Assembly: GCF_001989455.1 (NCBI RefSeq)
Contig: NZ_CP018346.1
Location: 1,178,001-1,242,000, forward strand
Length of the DNA stretch: 64,000 nucleotides
Direction: 5' to 3'
Source of the DNA: Prochlorococcus sp. RS04
GTDB taxonomy: Bacteria; Cyanobacteriota; Cyanobacteriia; PCC-6307; Cyanobiaceae
Below the pieces are notes generated by a model. That model searched no databases and was not told the origin of the DNA. It saw only the letters and a program-made list of their open reading frames with translations. Position numbers and translations under genes: made by a program. Shown here one piece after another: positions 1 through 8,178 of the stretch (the stretch's first letter is position 1; every line of letters starts with the position of its first letter).

Positions 1-92
1 TGTCATTTTTTACTTCAAAATCTCACATATCGACCTAATCGATGTTAAAAATGTATTTGATAGGTATTAATTACCAACAATTTTTTATTTAA

Positions 93-392
93 ATGGCTTC
101 TTACAAAGTTACTCTCATCAGCGAAGGTGAAGGTCTCAATTCAACTATTGAAGTACCTGATGACCAATACATCCTCGATGCGGCTGAAGAACAAGGTATC
201 GACCTTCCTTATTCCTGCAGAGCTGGTGCATGTTCAACATGTGCTGGAAAAGTTACTTCAGGTAGTGTTGATCAGTCTGATCAAAGTTTCTTGGATGACG
301 ACCAACTAGAAGCTGGTTTTGTTCTTACTTGTGTTGCTTATCCAACATCTGACGTAACAATTACAACTCATGCTGAGGAAGAATTGTACTAA
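93..392 (+). CDS. petF: [2Fe-2S] ferredoxin (plant type)
   Basis: This is a soluble plant-type ferredoxin that takes electrons from photosystem I and passes them to FNR and other acceptors. The 99-residue length is standard. The four iron-sulfur ligands are visible as C42, C47 and C50 in the CRAGACSTC stretch plus C80 near the end, in the spacing of the family. The acidic C-terminus (AEEELY) is typical of photosynthetic ferredoxins. There is no signal peptide, so it is cytoplasmic. It stands alone and is followed by a strong intrinsic terminator, so it is probably monocistronic. Confidence 0.96.
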   Translation: MASYKVTLISEGEGLNSTIEVPDDQYILDAAEEQGIDLPYSCRAGACSTCAGKVTSGSVDQSDQSFLDDDQLEAGFVLTCVAYPTSDVTITTHAEEELY

Positions 393-437
393 TTATAAAA
401 ATTTAACTTTTCTAAGTTGATTATTGATAATTTCTCT

Positions 438-468
438 GCCACCCTCTATGAAGGTGGCTTTTTTTTTT
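438..468 (+). terminator. Intrinsic terminator after petF
   Basis: A six-pair GCCACC/GGTGGC stem with a nine-base loop is followed directly by ten T residues. It ends the petF transcript five bases before the next start codon. Confidence 0.9.
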
Positions 469-472
469 GTGA

Positions 473-841
473 ATGGATAAATTTGAATTTTTCAAGACTG
501 GCAGTGTTCAATCAAGTTATGGTGGTCAGTACAGTTATAAGGTAATTGGCCCATGTTGCAGACTTTATGATAGGGAAGAGTTACCATGGCCCTGCTCTAG
601 GCTTGCTTGGAGAAGTAAGGAGCCTAGTTGGAGGAGAATAGGGTCTAGGTTCGTTGCTGATATGTCTTCAAGAAAATGTCCATCTTACTCAGTTCAGATT
701 TTGGAGCCTGGATCAAAACCTGTTGAGACAGTAATAACTCTTTTTTCAAAGAAATTTTCTTCTGATATACAAGAATGGTGGTATAGCAAAAAACCAGGCT
801 CAAAAGAACCTGGTAATATCTTCCCTTCTGAAATTGGTTAG
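473..841 (+). CDS. Conserved hypothetical protein, Trp/Arg/Cys-rich
   Basis: I do not recognise a named family. The 122-residue product is rich in Trp, Arg, Ser and Pro and has Cys residues in the first two thirds (an adjacent pair in GPCCRLY, then PWPCSRL and RKCPSY). It has no signal peptide or membrane segment. G+C in the lines I counted is about 42-50%, far above neighbouring genes, and part of this follows from Trp, Gly, Arg and Pro codons. The ATG lies just after the petF terminator, so it needs its own promoter or terminator read-through. The antisense frame is open for 83 codons at the 3' end but shows no protein-like pattern. It is probably a real picocyanobacterial protein of unknown function. 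Confidence 0.65.
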   Translation: MDKFEFFKTGSVQSSYGGQYSYKVIGPCCRLYDREELPWPCSRLAWRSKEPSWRRIGSRFVADMSSRKCPSYSVQILEPGSKPVETVITLFSKKFSSDIQEWWYSKKPGSKEPGNIFPSEIG

Positions 842-850
842 CTTTAAATA

Positions 851-1414
851 TTATGCTTTTGGCTTTGGTGGCATGTAACCTTTTAAGCCAGTGCATTCAA
901 GACTATCAATTGTATTAACTCCAGTTTGTGAGTTAGTTCCACTAGCTCTTTCACATAATGATTTTCTCTGAGAAAGATCAAGATTCGCATCTGTAAAGTC
1001 TGCCCCATCAATAATTGCCCCATCAAAAACACTTTTCATTAGCTCGCCATTGGTAAGATTTGCATCTGTAAAATCGGCATTATCAAAGCGTGTTGCATAT
1101 GCAATAAGGTCCGTCATATTGGCTCCTTTAAAACTAGAGTTTTTTGCAGTCGTCACACTCATATATGCACCTTGAAGATTAGCTTCTCCTAAATCTTGAT
1201 TAGATAAATCATATTTAACATATTCAGTATTATGAAGGTCAGCACCGTGAAGATCATCTTTTAGAACGTCAACTGATGAAGGATCACTAGGATAGAGTGC
1301 ATTTGCAGATATTGGATTAATAAGTAACCCAATAATTAATGGAAGAAAAATAAATAGTCTTTTACAAGACTTATGTAGTGATGAAAAAATAGAGACCATT
1401 TCGATCGACATCAA
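851..1414 (-). CDS. Pentapeptide-repeat protein with signal peptide, probably lumenal
   Basis: Residues 18-39 form a basic then hydrophobic signal sequence ending in a good AxA cleavage site (ISANA). The mature part, residues about 55-148, consists of A(D/N)LxX-type pentapeptide repeats such as LHGAD, LGEANLQGA, FDNADFTDANL and DGADFTDANL, which fold into a right-handed quadrilateral beta helix. Two Cys near the C-terminus could form a disulfide. Small exported pentapeptide proteins in cyanobacteria are usually in the thylakoid lumen or periplasm, and no molecular function is established from the sequence. Met-6 is an alternative start that still leaves the signal peptide intact. Confidence 0.85.
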   Translation of the reverse strand: MMSIEMVSIFSSLHKSCKRLFIFLPLIIGLLINPISANALYPSDPSSVDVLKDDLHGADLHNTEYVKYDLSNQDLGEANLQGAYMSVTTAKNSSFKGANMTDLIAYATRFDNADFTDANLTNGELMKSVFDGAIIDGADFTDANLDLSQRKSLCERASGTNSQTGVNTIDSLECTGLKGYMPPKPKA

Positions 1415-1485
1415 ATAGAAAAACCTAAGACTATTATTTCATGGGTTGGTCATTTACAACGCTCCTGCTAACGAACTGTTGCAGT

Positions 1486-2424
1486 TTATTTTATTTCTGC
1501 CGTTAGAAAATCTTTGGCAAGGTAAGTATTTGGAAAAACTTTTTGAGCCTCTTTAAGCAAATCGCTTGGAGTAATTGCGTTTTTATTAGTATATCTTGGA
1601 CTTAAATGAGTAATAATTAATTTTTTTGTGTTAGATAATAATGCTGTTTTGGCAGCCATTATTGTTGTGGAATGTAATTTTTCGTATGCCATACTTTCAT
1701 CCTCCACTGAAAAAGTCGATTCATGTACGAGTAAATCAGCATTTTTTGATAGTGAAACAGCTGATTCGCTAAACACTGTATCTGTGCAATAAACAAAACT
1801 TTCACCTTTTCTAGGAGGTCCACAGAATTCTTTCCCATCGAATGTCCTACCATCCGCTAATACGACTTTTTTACCTTGTTGCAGTTCTGAATAAATTGGT
1901 CCAGGTGCTATTTTTAGAGACTCTGCTTTTTTGATATCAAATATACCTGGTTTATCTTTTTCACTCACCCTATAACCATAAGCAGGTATTTTATGTTTAA
2001 GGCAGGCACAATTTACTTTTATTTTGTTGTTTTCAAATAGGATTTTATTTTCTGATGCAAAATTTTCAACTTCCACAAAATTTAATGGAAAAGACAATTT
2101 GCAAAAACTACTTTTAAGTGATGAATTTATAAAACTTCGCAACCCTGAGGGACCGTAAATTTGAATACCCTCACTATTTCCTGATAAACCTAAGGTAGCT
2201 AAAAGTCCAGGCAAACCATAAATATGATCGCCATGCATATGAGTAATAAATATTTTCTTGATTTGCGAAGATTTAATATTGCTTTTCATTATTTGATGTT
2301 GCGTTCCTTCTCCGCAATCAAAAAGCCAAACTTCTGATGACTGTGATAATTTAAGTGCTAGGGAAGAAACATTTCTCGTTAAGGATGGGACACCTGAGCT
2401 TGTTCCTAAGAAGGTGATATTCAC
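1486..2424 (-). CDS. rnz: Ribonuclease Z (tRNA 3'-end endonuclease)
   Basis: This metallo-beta-lactamase-fold nuclease trims tRNA precursors 3' of the discriminator base. The zinc motif HxHxDH is at residues 62-67 (HMHGDH) in the expected THMHGDHIYGLPGLL context, and the C-terminal metal ligand lies in LIITHLSPRY. At 312 residues it matches the short bacterial form. The three tRNA genes in this window lack an encoded CCA, which fits a need for RNase Z processing. It is divergent from the SpoIID-like gene, with a 73-bp gap. Confidence 0.95.
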   Translation of the reverse strand: MNITFLGTSSGVPSLTRNVSSLALKLSQSSEVWLFDCGEGTQHQIMKSNIKSSQIKKIFITHMHGDHIYGLPGLLATLGLSGNSEGIQIYGPSGLRSFINSSLKSSFCKLSFPLNFVEVENFASENKILFENNKIKVNCACLKHKIPAYGYRVSEKDKPGIFDIKKAESLKIAPGPIYSELQQGKKVVLADGRTFDGKEFCGPPRKGESFVYCTDTVFSESAVSLSKNADLLVHESTFSVEDESMAYEKLHSTTIMAAKTALLSNTKKLIITHLSPRYTNKNAITPSDLLKEAQKVFPNTYLAKDFLTAEIK

Positions 2425-2497
2425 TTATTTATGATATTTTTATTGTTATATCTGGATTAAATTTAGACTTTTAGTCAAACTTAGGCAAATTAAGCAT

Positions 2498-3688
2498 TTG
2501 TTTTTAAACAAAGTGATACTTAAATTTAAAAATAACTATAGAAAATGTTGCCTGATAAGTATTTTATTTATTTGTATTTTTCAGAGTGAAAGTGTTTTTG
2601 CATCCAGAGAACCAATCATTAGAGTTTTGATATCAAAAAATAACAATTTAAGGATCAGATCAGATAGATCAATTCCTTTAACAATAGAGGGTAAATTTTT
2701 TTCACGCAAAAGAATAAAAGGTCTAACTTTGAAAAATGAGAAAAATAAAAAAATTTTATATTTTGATAGAAATAAACAAAAAAAATATGACTTAAAAAGT
2801 AATCAAAAATTTCAAGTGAGTTCTTCCGATGGAAGAGGTATTTGGGTAGGTCAGAAGAGATTTGCTGGTAAGCTTAATCTCTTTGTACTTGATTCTGAAA
2901 TATTGGTAGTAAATGTTTTAGGAATAGAAAAATACCTTAATAGCGTAGTGGGTTCAGAAATGCCAACAAAATGGCCTATTGAAGCATTAAAGGCACAAGC
3001 AATTGCCTCGAGAACTTATGCTTTAAAGCAAAAGGGAAATAATTTATTTGATATAGATTCAACTCAGAAAAATCAAGTCTATAATGGCTTGGAATCAAGA
3101 ACTTATAAAACTATCAGAGCCGTTAAAAGTACAAGATCTTTGGTTTTAACTTATAAAAATAAATTAATTAATGCTTTGTTTCATAGCAGCTCAGGTGGAA
3201 TGACAGAAAATAGTCAAGATGTATGGAAAAATAAATATCCATATTTATCAAGTGTGAAAGATTTTGATAAAAATAATCCAAAATTTAGATGGCAAAAAAA
3301 AATTTCGAGTAATGAATTAATAAATTTATTTCCAAAGATTGGAGGTTTAAAAAATATAGAGATTCTAGATATTACTAGTACAGGGAGGGTAAAAAATATA
3401 AAACTTATTGGGGCTTATGGTTCTGATCAAATATCTGGGGTAGATTTTAGAAAAAGAGTAGGCCTGAACAGTAATTTTATCAGATTTAAATTTTTTGAGG
3501 AAGAATTAAACAACAATACTCCTCAAAAGAAAGGGTTGATAGTTTTTGGACAAGGATCAGGTCATGGAGTCGGAATGAGTCAGTGGGGGGCTAAATATCT
3601 GGCGTCTAGAGGCCAAAAAGCTGAAAGAATATTAAAGCATTTTTATAAGGGTGTGCAGGTTAAACCTTTTAGAAAAGATTACCTATAG
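2498..3688 (+). CDS. SpoIID/LytB-domain protein
   Basis: An N-terminal signal anchor (about residues 17-35) is followed by a SpoIID-like domain. Conserved blocks are VVGSEMPTKWPIEALKAQAI (about 150-170), a FHSSSGGMTENSQDVW block (about 228-243) and the C-terminal GQGSGHGVGMSQWGA block (about 352-366). SpoIID of Bacillus is a lytic transglycosylase acting on peptidoglycan, so a periplasmic wall-remodelling role is inferred for this cyanobacterial relative. The start is TTG, and no ATG gives the membrane segment. It ends three bases before the convergent truB stop. Confidence 0.85.
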   Translation: MFLNKVILKFKNNYRKCCLISILFICIFQSESVFASREPIIRVLISKNNNLRIRSDRSIPLTIEGKFFSRKRIKGLTLKNEKNKKILYFDRNKQKKYDLKSNQKFQVSSSDGRGIWVGQKRFAGKLNLFVLDSEILVVNVLGIEKYLNSVVGSEMPTKWPIEALKAQAIASRTYALKQKGNNLFDIDSTQKNQVYNGLESRTYKTIRAVKSTRSLVLTYKNKLINALFHSSSGGMTENSQDVWKNKYPYLSSVKDFDKNNPKFRWQKKISSNELINLFPKIGGLKNIEILDITSTGRVKNIKLIGAYGSDQISGVDFRKRVGLNSNFIRFKFFEEELNNNTPQKKGLIVFGQGSGHGVGMSQWGAKYLASRGQKAERILKHFYKGVQVKPFRKDYL

Positions 3689-3691
3689 AAG

Positions 3692-4609
3692 TTATTTAGC
3701 ATTAAGGACTAATTTTGGATTTATATTAGATTGCTCTTCATTTAAGAAACCTATCCCAAGTAGTATTTGTTTTTTATCTATTACTTTTATGGGTTTTTTG
3801 TAGTCAAAAGATTTATTTTCCTGAAAGTAATTAATATCAACTCTAATTGCTCTTCCTGTTTGCCAAAAATTGATTTGTTCTTCGGTACTTAAGACAAATG
3901 ATGAAATGTGATTAAGAGCAGAAATTGTTGGAATAATGAAATTTTTCGAGTTTTTTTTATCTTTTTCGATATCAGATATTTTTATCGAGTTTTGTTCATC
4001 AAAGCCACAAGCTGAAATTCTTTTTAGCTGTAGAAGGCAACCCTCGGAATTAAGAATTTCTCCTAAATCTCTTGCAATTGCTCTTATGTATGTGCCAGCT
4101 GAACATTTAACTTTTATTTCTAATATTCCGTTTATTTGGTCCCATTTCATTAAAGTAAGTTCGTCTATTTTTACTTCTCTTGGTGCTAATTCAAAAACTT
4201 CATTCCTGAAAGATTTTTTATAAGCCCTCTCACCATTGATGTGCACACTAGATACTTTCGGCGGAATTTGTTTAATAATTCCCCTAAATCTATTTAAGTA
4301 TTGATCTAATTTTTCATCACTGATTTTAGGCCAACTTTTTTGATTAATTATTTCTCCGTGAATATCATCAGTGTTAGTTCTTATCCCTAATTTAATTTGT
4401 CCTATGTAAGTTTTACCCTGAGGTAGATATTGAATAAATCTTGTTGCACTTCCTATCGCGATTGGTAATATTCCTATAACTTCTGGGTCAAGAGTTCCTG
4501 TGTGACCGACCTTTTTTGTATTTAGTAACTTCCTTATTTGTTTAACACAATCATGTGAAGTACATCCTTTATCTTTATTAATTACTAAGAATCCATCTTT
4601 AGTTTGCAT
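3692..4609 (-). CDS. truB: tRNA pseudouridine-55 synthase
   Basis: TruB converts U55 of the tRNA T-loop to pseudouridine. The catalytic aspartate is D41 in the GHTGTLDP motif, and further family blocks are the KxGTYIRA-like [16 protein letters not shown] and the N-terminal [15 protein letters not shown]. The length of 305 residues is normal, with a short PUA-like C-terminal part. It is a monocistronic minus-strand gene, convergent with the SpoIID-like gene and divergent from the methyltransferase gene. Confidence 0.95.
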   Translation of the reverse strand: MQTKDGFLVINKDKGCTSHDCVKQIRKLLNTKKVGHTGTLDPEVIGILPIAIGSATRFIQYLPQGKTYIGQIKLGIRTNTDDIHGEIINQKSWPKISDEKLDQYLNRFRGIIKQIPPKVSSVHINGERAYKKSFRNEVFELAPREVKIDELTLMKWDQINGILEIKVKCSAGTYIRAIARDLGEILNSEGCLLQLKRISACGFDEQNSIKISDIEKDKKNSKNFIIPTISALNHISSFVLSTEEQINFWQTGRAIRVDINYFQENKSFDYKKPIKVIDKKQILLGIGFLNEEQSNINPKLVLNAK

Positions 4610-4685
4610 TTTTAATATTAAGAATACTTTGAGAAAGATTTATAACCATCCTATGATTTTGATATTGGAAATTTAGAGAAAGAAA

Positions 4686-5426
4686 TTGAAAAACAATAAT
4701 TTTATTTTAAAAGAGTTTTTAGACAATGCTTTTAATTTGAAATCACATTTAATGGAATACTTATCTATTAGAGAATGTGATTTAGATGGATTCCTTGCAA
4801 ATGCAAAGATGAATTTGGCAAATTCACATCCTGGAGATGCTTTGAATGATGTTTCGGATTTTTATACTGAAATAGTTGGAGATCGGCATGTAGCTGATCT
4901 AGCTGCTTGGCATATTACAAGCAAGGACTACATCGCTGATACTTTAAAACTTCAGCAGAGATTTTCTAGAGATTTGGTTTTAGATTTTGGAGGAGGCATT
5001 GGAACGCATGCCTTAGCTAACGCTATGTCTTCAAAAGTTGAGCATGTTTTTTTTGTAGATATTAATGAGACAAATAGAAACTTTGTTGAATACAGGGCTA
5101 AGAAATTAGGAGTCGAAAAAAAACTTACTTTTTGCAAGACAATTCAAGATACACAAATATCTAAATTTGATACGATAATTTGCCTTGATGTTTTGGAACA
5201 TCTTGCTGATCCAGCTTCACAAATTGAGATTTTCAATGAGTTTATGGATCCTAATTCTATTGCTTTATTTAATTGGTATTTTTTCAAAGGAGAAAAAAAT
5301 GAATATCCGTTTCATATCGACGACATTCAAATTGTTGAAAAATTTTTTGAGACTCTTCAATCAAATTTTTTAGAAGTTTTTCATCCTATTCTTATAACTA
5401 CAAGAGCTTATAAGAAAATTAGATAA
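4686..5426 (+). CDS. Class I SAM-dependent methyltransferase, substrate unknown
   Basis: The central Rossmann part carries SAM motif I at residues 98-107 ([10 protein letters not shown]), an acidic residue at the end of strand 2 (FFVDIN, about 122-127) and a motif IV-like DVLEHL (168-173). The first 90 residues are helical and match no family I know, with a WHITSKDY element that might contact substrate. Methylation of a small molecule is more likely than of RNA, because I see no RNA-binding domain, but this is inference. The start is TTG. The 3' end overlaps the convergent rpmA stop by 8 bp. Confidence 0.75.
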   Translation: MKNNNFILKEFLDNAFNLKSHLMEYLSIRECDLDGFLANAKMNLANSHPGDALNDVSDFYTEIVGDRHVADLAAWHITSKDYIADTLKLQQRFSRDLVLDFGGGIGTHALANAMSSKVEHVFFVDINETNRNFVEYRAKKLGVEKKLTFCKTIQDTQISKFDTIICLDVLEHLADPASQIEIFNEFMDPNSIALFNWYFFKGEKNEYPFHIDDIQIVEKFFETLQSNFLEVFHPILITTRAYKKIR

Positions 5427-5679
5427 CTATATTAACTCTTTTTCTATTTCTTAAATTTCTTTTAATGCTTTCGAAACTTACGGTTCCTTCTTTGAGCGCA
5501 AAAAGGGTGTCATCTTTACCTTTTCCGACATTGATACCAGGCAAAAAGGATGTACCTCTTTGGCGAATTAAAATTGATCCAGCAGTTACTTTTTCTCCGC
5601 CATAAGCTTTCACACCTAATCTTTTGGAATTTGAATCTCTTCCGTTTCTAGTAGAACCTGTTCCTTTTTTATGTGCCAT
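5419..5679 (-). CDS. rpmA: 50S ribosomal protein L27
   Basis: L27 sits at the peptidyl-transferase centre of the large subunit. The N-terminus [16 protein letters not shown] and the GG..V.AG.I..RQRGT block are diagnostic, and the 86-residue length is standard. There is no Firmicute-style cleavable N-terminal extension. It is the second gene of an rplU-rpmA pair with a 9-bp gap. Confidence 0.97.
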   Translation of the reverse strand: MAHKKGTGSTRNGRDSNSKRLGVKAYGGEKVTAGSILIRQRGTSFLPGINVGKGKDDTLFALKEGTVSFESIKRNLRNRKRVNIVI

Positions 5680-5688
5680 TAGAATTGT

Positions 5689-6129
5689 TTAATTTGTAGA
5701 TTTTTCGGATTTTGGTTTAGTTTCCTTTTTAACAGTTTCCTTTTTAGAAGAAGACTTAGGAGCGCTTTTACCTATTGTAATAGATTTTACCATAACTCTT
5801 GTAAGTTCTTGTCTGTGTCCCATCTTCCTTCTTGTCTTTTTTTTCGGACGCATCTTGTAAACAAGAATCTTCTTATCTCTTTTATGAGAGACCACTTCTA
5901 ATTCAATTCTTGCATCTTTAACGTAAGGCTTACCAATAGTTATAGACTCTTTGTCTTTTAAAACCAAAACTTTATCAAGTGTTATCTTGTCTTTCTCTTT
6001 TGCATTTAACCTGTCTATGTCATAATACCTATCAACTTCGAACCAAAATTGTTGGCCTGAAGTTTCTGCTATTGCATACAATTCATTACTTTTAGAAGAA
6101 TTGTTTGAGGATTTTTTAGAGTTTGTCAT
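5689..6129 (-). CDS. rplU: 50S ribosomal protein L21
   Basis: The L21 domain occupies about the first 115 residues (YAIAETSGQQFWFEVDRYYD near the start, then HRQELTRVMVKSI). It is followed by a Lys/Ser/Glu-rich tail of about 25 residues, which makes the protein longer (146 aa) than the usual ~103. There is also a low-complexity Asn/Ser N-terminus. It heads the rplU-rpmA operon and is divergent from kaiB with a 142-bp gap. Confidence 0.96.
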   Translation of the reverse strand: MTNSKKSSNNSSKSNELYAIAETSGQQFWFEVDRYYDIDRLNAKEKDKITLDKVLVLKDKESITIGKPYVKDARIELEVVSHKRDKKILVYKMRPKKKTRRKMGHRQELTRVMVKSITIGKSAPKSSSKKETVKKETKPKSEKSTN

Positions 6130-6271
6130 ATCTTAAAGACGCTACTAGGCTCAAATTAATAATTTGATTAAGCCCAACAAGCAATCATAATTGTTTGTTT
6201 ATTTTCTTATTTTGTAGTGTAATAAGTCAAGGGTTTTTTAAATCTTTTATATCAAATCAGGAACTATAACG

Positions 6272-6589
6272 ATGGCTGCAAGGAAAACATATATTTTAAA
6301 ACTCTATGTTGCTGGAAATACTCCTAATTCGATGAGAGCTTTAAATACCTTAAGAGAAATTTTAGAAAATGAATTCAAAGGAGTTTATGCTTTGAAGGTT
6401 ATCGATGTACTTAAGCAACCACAACTTGCAGAAGAAGATAAAATTCTAGCTACTCCAACGTTAGCTAAAATTTTACCGCCACCAGTTAGAAAAATAATAG
6501 GTGACCTTTCAGATAGGGAGAAAGTTTTAATTGGTTTAGATCTACTTTTTGATGAATTAACTGAAACTGAATATAGTGGAGATAAATAA
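6272..6589 (+). CDS. kaiB: Circadian clock protein KaiB
   Basis: KaiB is a thioredoxin-like fold-switching protein that binds the CI ring of KaiC. The sequence [19 protein letters not shown] followed by [21 protein letters not shown] is diagnostic, and 105 residues is normal. It is followed 59 bp later by kaiC. The gene upstream is rplU rather than kaiA, so the clock locus here lacks kaiA. Without KaiA the Kai system of Prochlorococcus is described as an hourglass-like timer rather than a self-sustained oscillator (established knowledge). Confidence 0.97.
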   Translation: MAARKTYILKLYVAGNTPNSMRALNTLREILENEFKGVYALKVIDVLKQPQLAEEDKILATPTLAKILPPPVRKIIGDLSDREKVLIGLDLLFDELTETEYSGDK

Positions 6590-6648
6590 TATATATAAAA
6601 CTTCTAAAAAAAATTTAAAATTTATTTCTGTTTAATTAGTACAAAACT

Positions 6649-8178
6649 ATGAATGATAAGAAAATTGGCAAATCAAATAAAATGCAAGTACAAAAATTAC
6701 CAACTGGAATAGAGGGTTTTGATGATGTTTGTAGGGGTGGATTGCCTGTATCTCGAAGTACTCTAGTTAGTGGCACTTCAGGAACTGGTAAAACTGTTTT
6801 TTCTCTGCAATATTTACACCATGGAATTTGTAATTTTGATGAGCCTGGAATCTTTGTAACATTTGAGGAATCACCCTTAGATATTATTAGAAATGCCGCA
6901 AGTTTTGGTTGGGATTTACAAGAATTAATTGATCAAAATAAACTTTTTATTTTGGACGCATCTCCTGATCCTGATGGTCAAGATGTGGCTGGTAACTTTG
7001 ACTTGTCTGGTCTTATTGAGAGAATTAGTTATGCAATTAGAAAATATAAAGCTAAAAGAGTTGCAATAGATTCAATAACTGCTGTCTTTCAACAGTATGA
7101 TGCTATTTACGTAGTTAGAAGGGAAATATTTAGATTGATTGCAAGATTAAAAGAAATAGGTGTGACAACAGTTATGACTACAGAAAGGGTGGATGATTAC
7201 GGACCAATTGCTAGATATGGTGTAGAAGAATTTGTATCTGATAATGTTGTCTTATTAAGAAACGTTCTTGAGTCAGAGAAGAGAAGAAGAACTTTAGAAG
7301 TTCTGAAGTTAAGAGGTACTGTACATATGAAAGGTGAATATCCATTCACTATGGGAATGGATGGAATAAGTGTGTTTGCCTTAGGAGCAATGAGATTAAC
7401 TCAGAGATCTTCAAATATTAGGATTAGCTCTGGAGTTAAAGATCTTGATGATATGTGTGGTGGAGGATATTTTCAAGATTCCATTATTCTCGCAACTGGA
7501 GCAACTGGTACGGGTAAAACAATGCTTGTATCGAAATTTGTTGAGGATGCTTATAACAATAATGAAAGAGCAATACTTTTTGCATATGAAGAATCTAGGG
7601 CTCAATTGCTTAGAAATGCTACTAGCTGGGGTATAGATTTTGAAAAAATGGAAAGTGATGGATTATTAAAAATTATTTGTGCATATCCTGAATCAACTGG
7701 TTTAGAAGATCACCTACAGATTATAAAAACGCAAATTAATCAATTTAAACCAAAAAGAATGGCAATTGATTCTCTCTCTGCATTAGCTAGAGGTGTAAGT
7801 TTGAATGCATTTAGACAATTTGTAATTGCTGTTACCGGTTATACCAAACAAGAAGAAATAGCAGGCTTTTTTACTAACACTGCAGAAGAATTTATGGGAA
7901 GTCATTCTATAACTGATTCTCATATCTCAACTATTACAGACACCATATTGTTGCTTCAATATGTAGAAATAAAAGGTGAGATGGCAAGAGCTTTAAATGT
8001 TTTTAAAATGCGGGGATCATGGCATGATAAACGAATAAGAGAATTTATTATTACAAATAGTGGCCCAGAAATAAGGGATTCTTTTTCTAATTTTGAACAA
8101 ATATTTAGTGGTGCGCCTCACAGAGTTGTGCCTGATCAAAATGTTCAAAATGTTTTTAAAGGATTAGATAATAATTAG
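6649..8178 (+). CDS. kaiC: Circadian clock ATPase/kinase KaiC
   Basis: KaiC has two RecA-like domains. Walker A motifs are at residues 42-49 (GTSGTGKT, CI) and 284-291 (GATGTGKT, CII), with paired catalytic glutamates after strand 2 in each (TFEES and AYEES). The autophosphorylation pair equivalent to S431/T432 of Synechococcus is present as S427/T428 in SHISTITDT. At 509 residues it is about 10 shorter than the Synechococcus elongatus protein, and the loss is at the C-terminal tail, the KaiA-binding segment, consistent with the missing kaiA. The stop overlaps the convergent nblS stop by 4 bp. Confidence 0.98.
   Translation: MNDKKIGKSNKMQVQKLPTGIEGFDDVCRGGLPVSRSTLVSGTSGTGKTVFSLQYLHHGICNFDEPGIFVTFEESPLDIIRNAASFGWDLQELIDQNKLFILDASPDPDGQDVAGNFDLSGLIERISYAIRKYKAKRVAIDSITAVFQQYDAIYVVRREIFRLIARLKEIGVTTVMTTERVDDYGPIARYGVEEFVSDNVVLLRNVLESEKRRRTLEVLKLRGTVHMKGEYPFTMGMDGISVFALGAMRLTQRSSNIRISSGVKDLDDMCGGGYFQDSIILATGATGTGKTMLVSKFVEDAYNNNERAILFAYEESRAQLLRNATSWGIDFEKMESDGLLKIICAYPESTGLEDHLQIIKTQINQFKPKRMAIDSLSALARGVSLNAFRQFVIAVTGYTKQEEIAGFFTNTAEEFMGSHSITDSHISTITDTILLLQYVEIKGEMARALNVFKMRGSWHDKRIREFIITNSGPEIRDSFSNFEQIFSGAPHRVVPDQNVQNVFKGLDNN

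Noticed and set aside
645-896. 83-codon antisense ORF covering the end of the 473-841 gene and the end of the pentapeptide gene
   Set aside because: It spans two real genes in other frames, and its sequence looks like a shadow with no recognisable domain.
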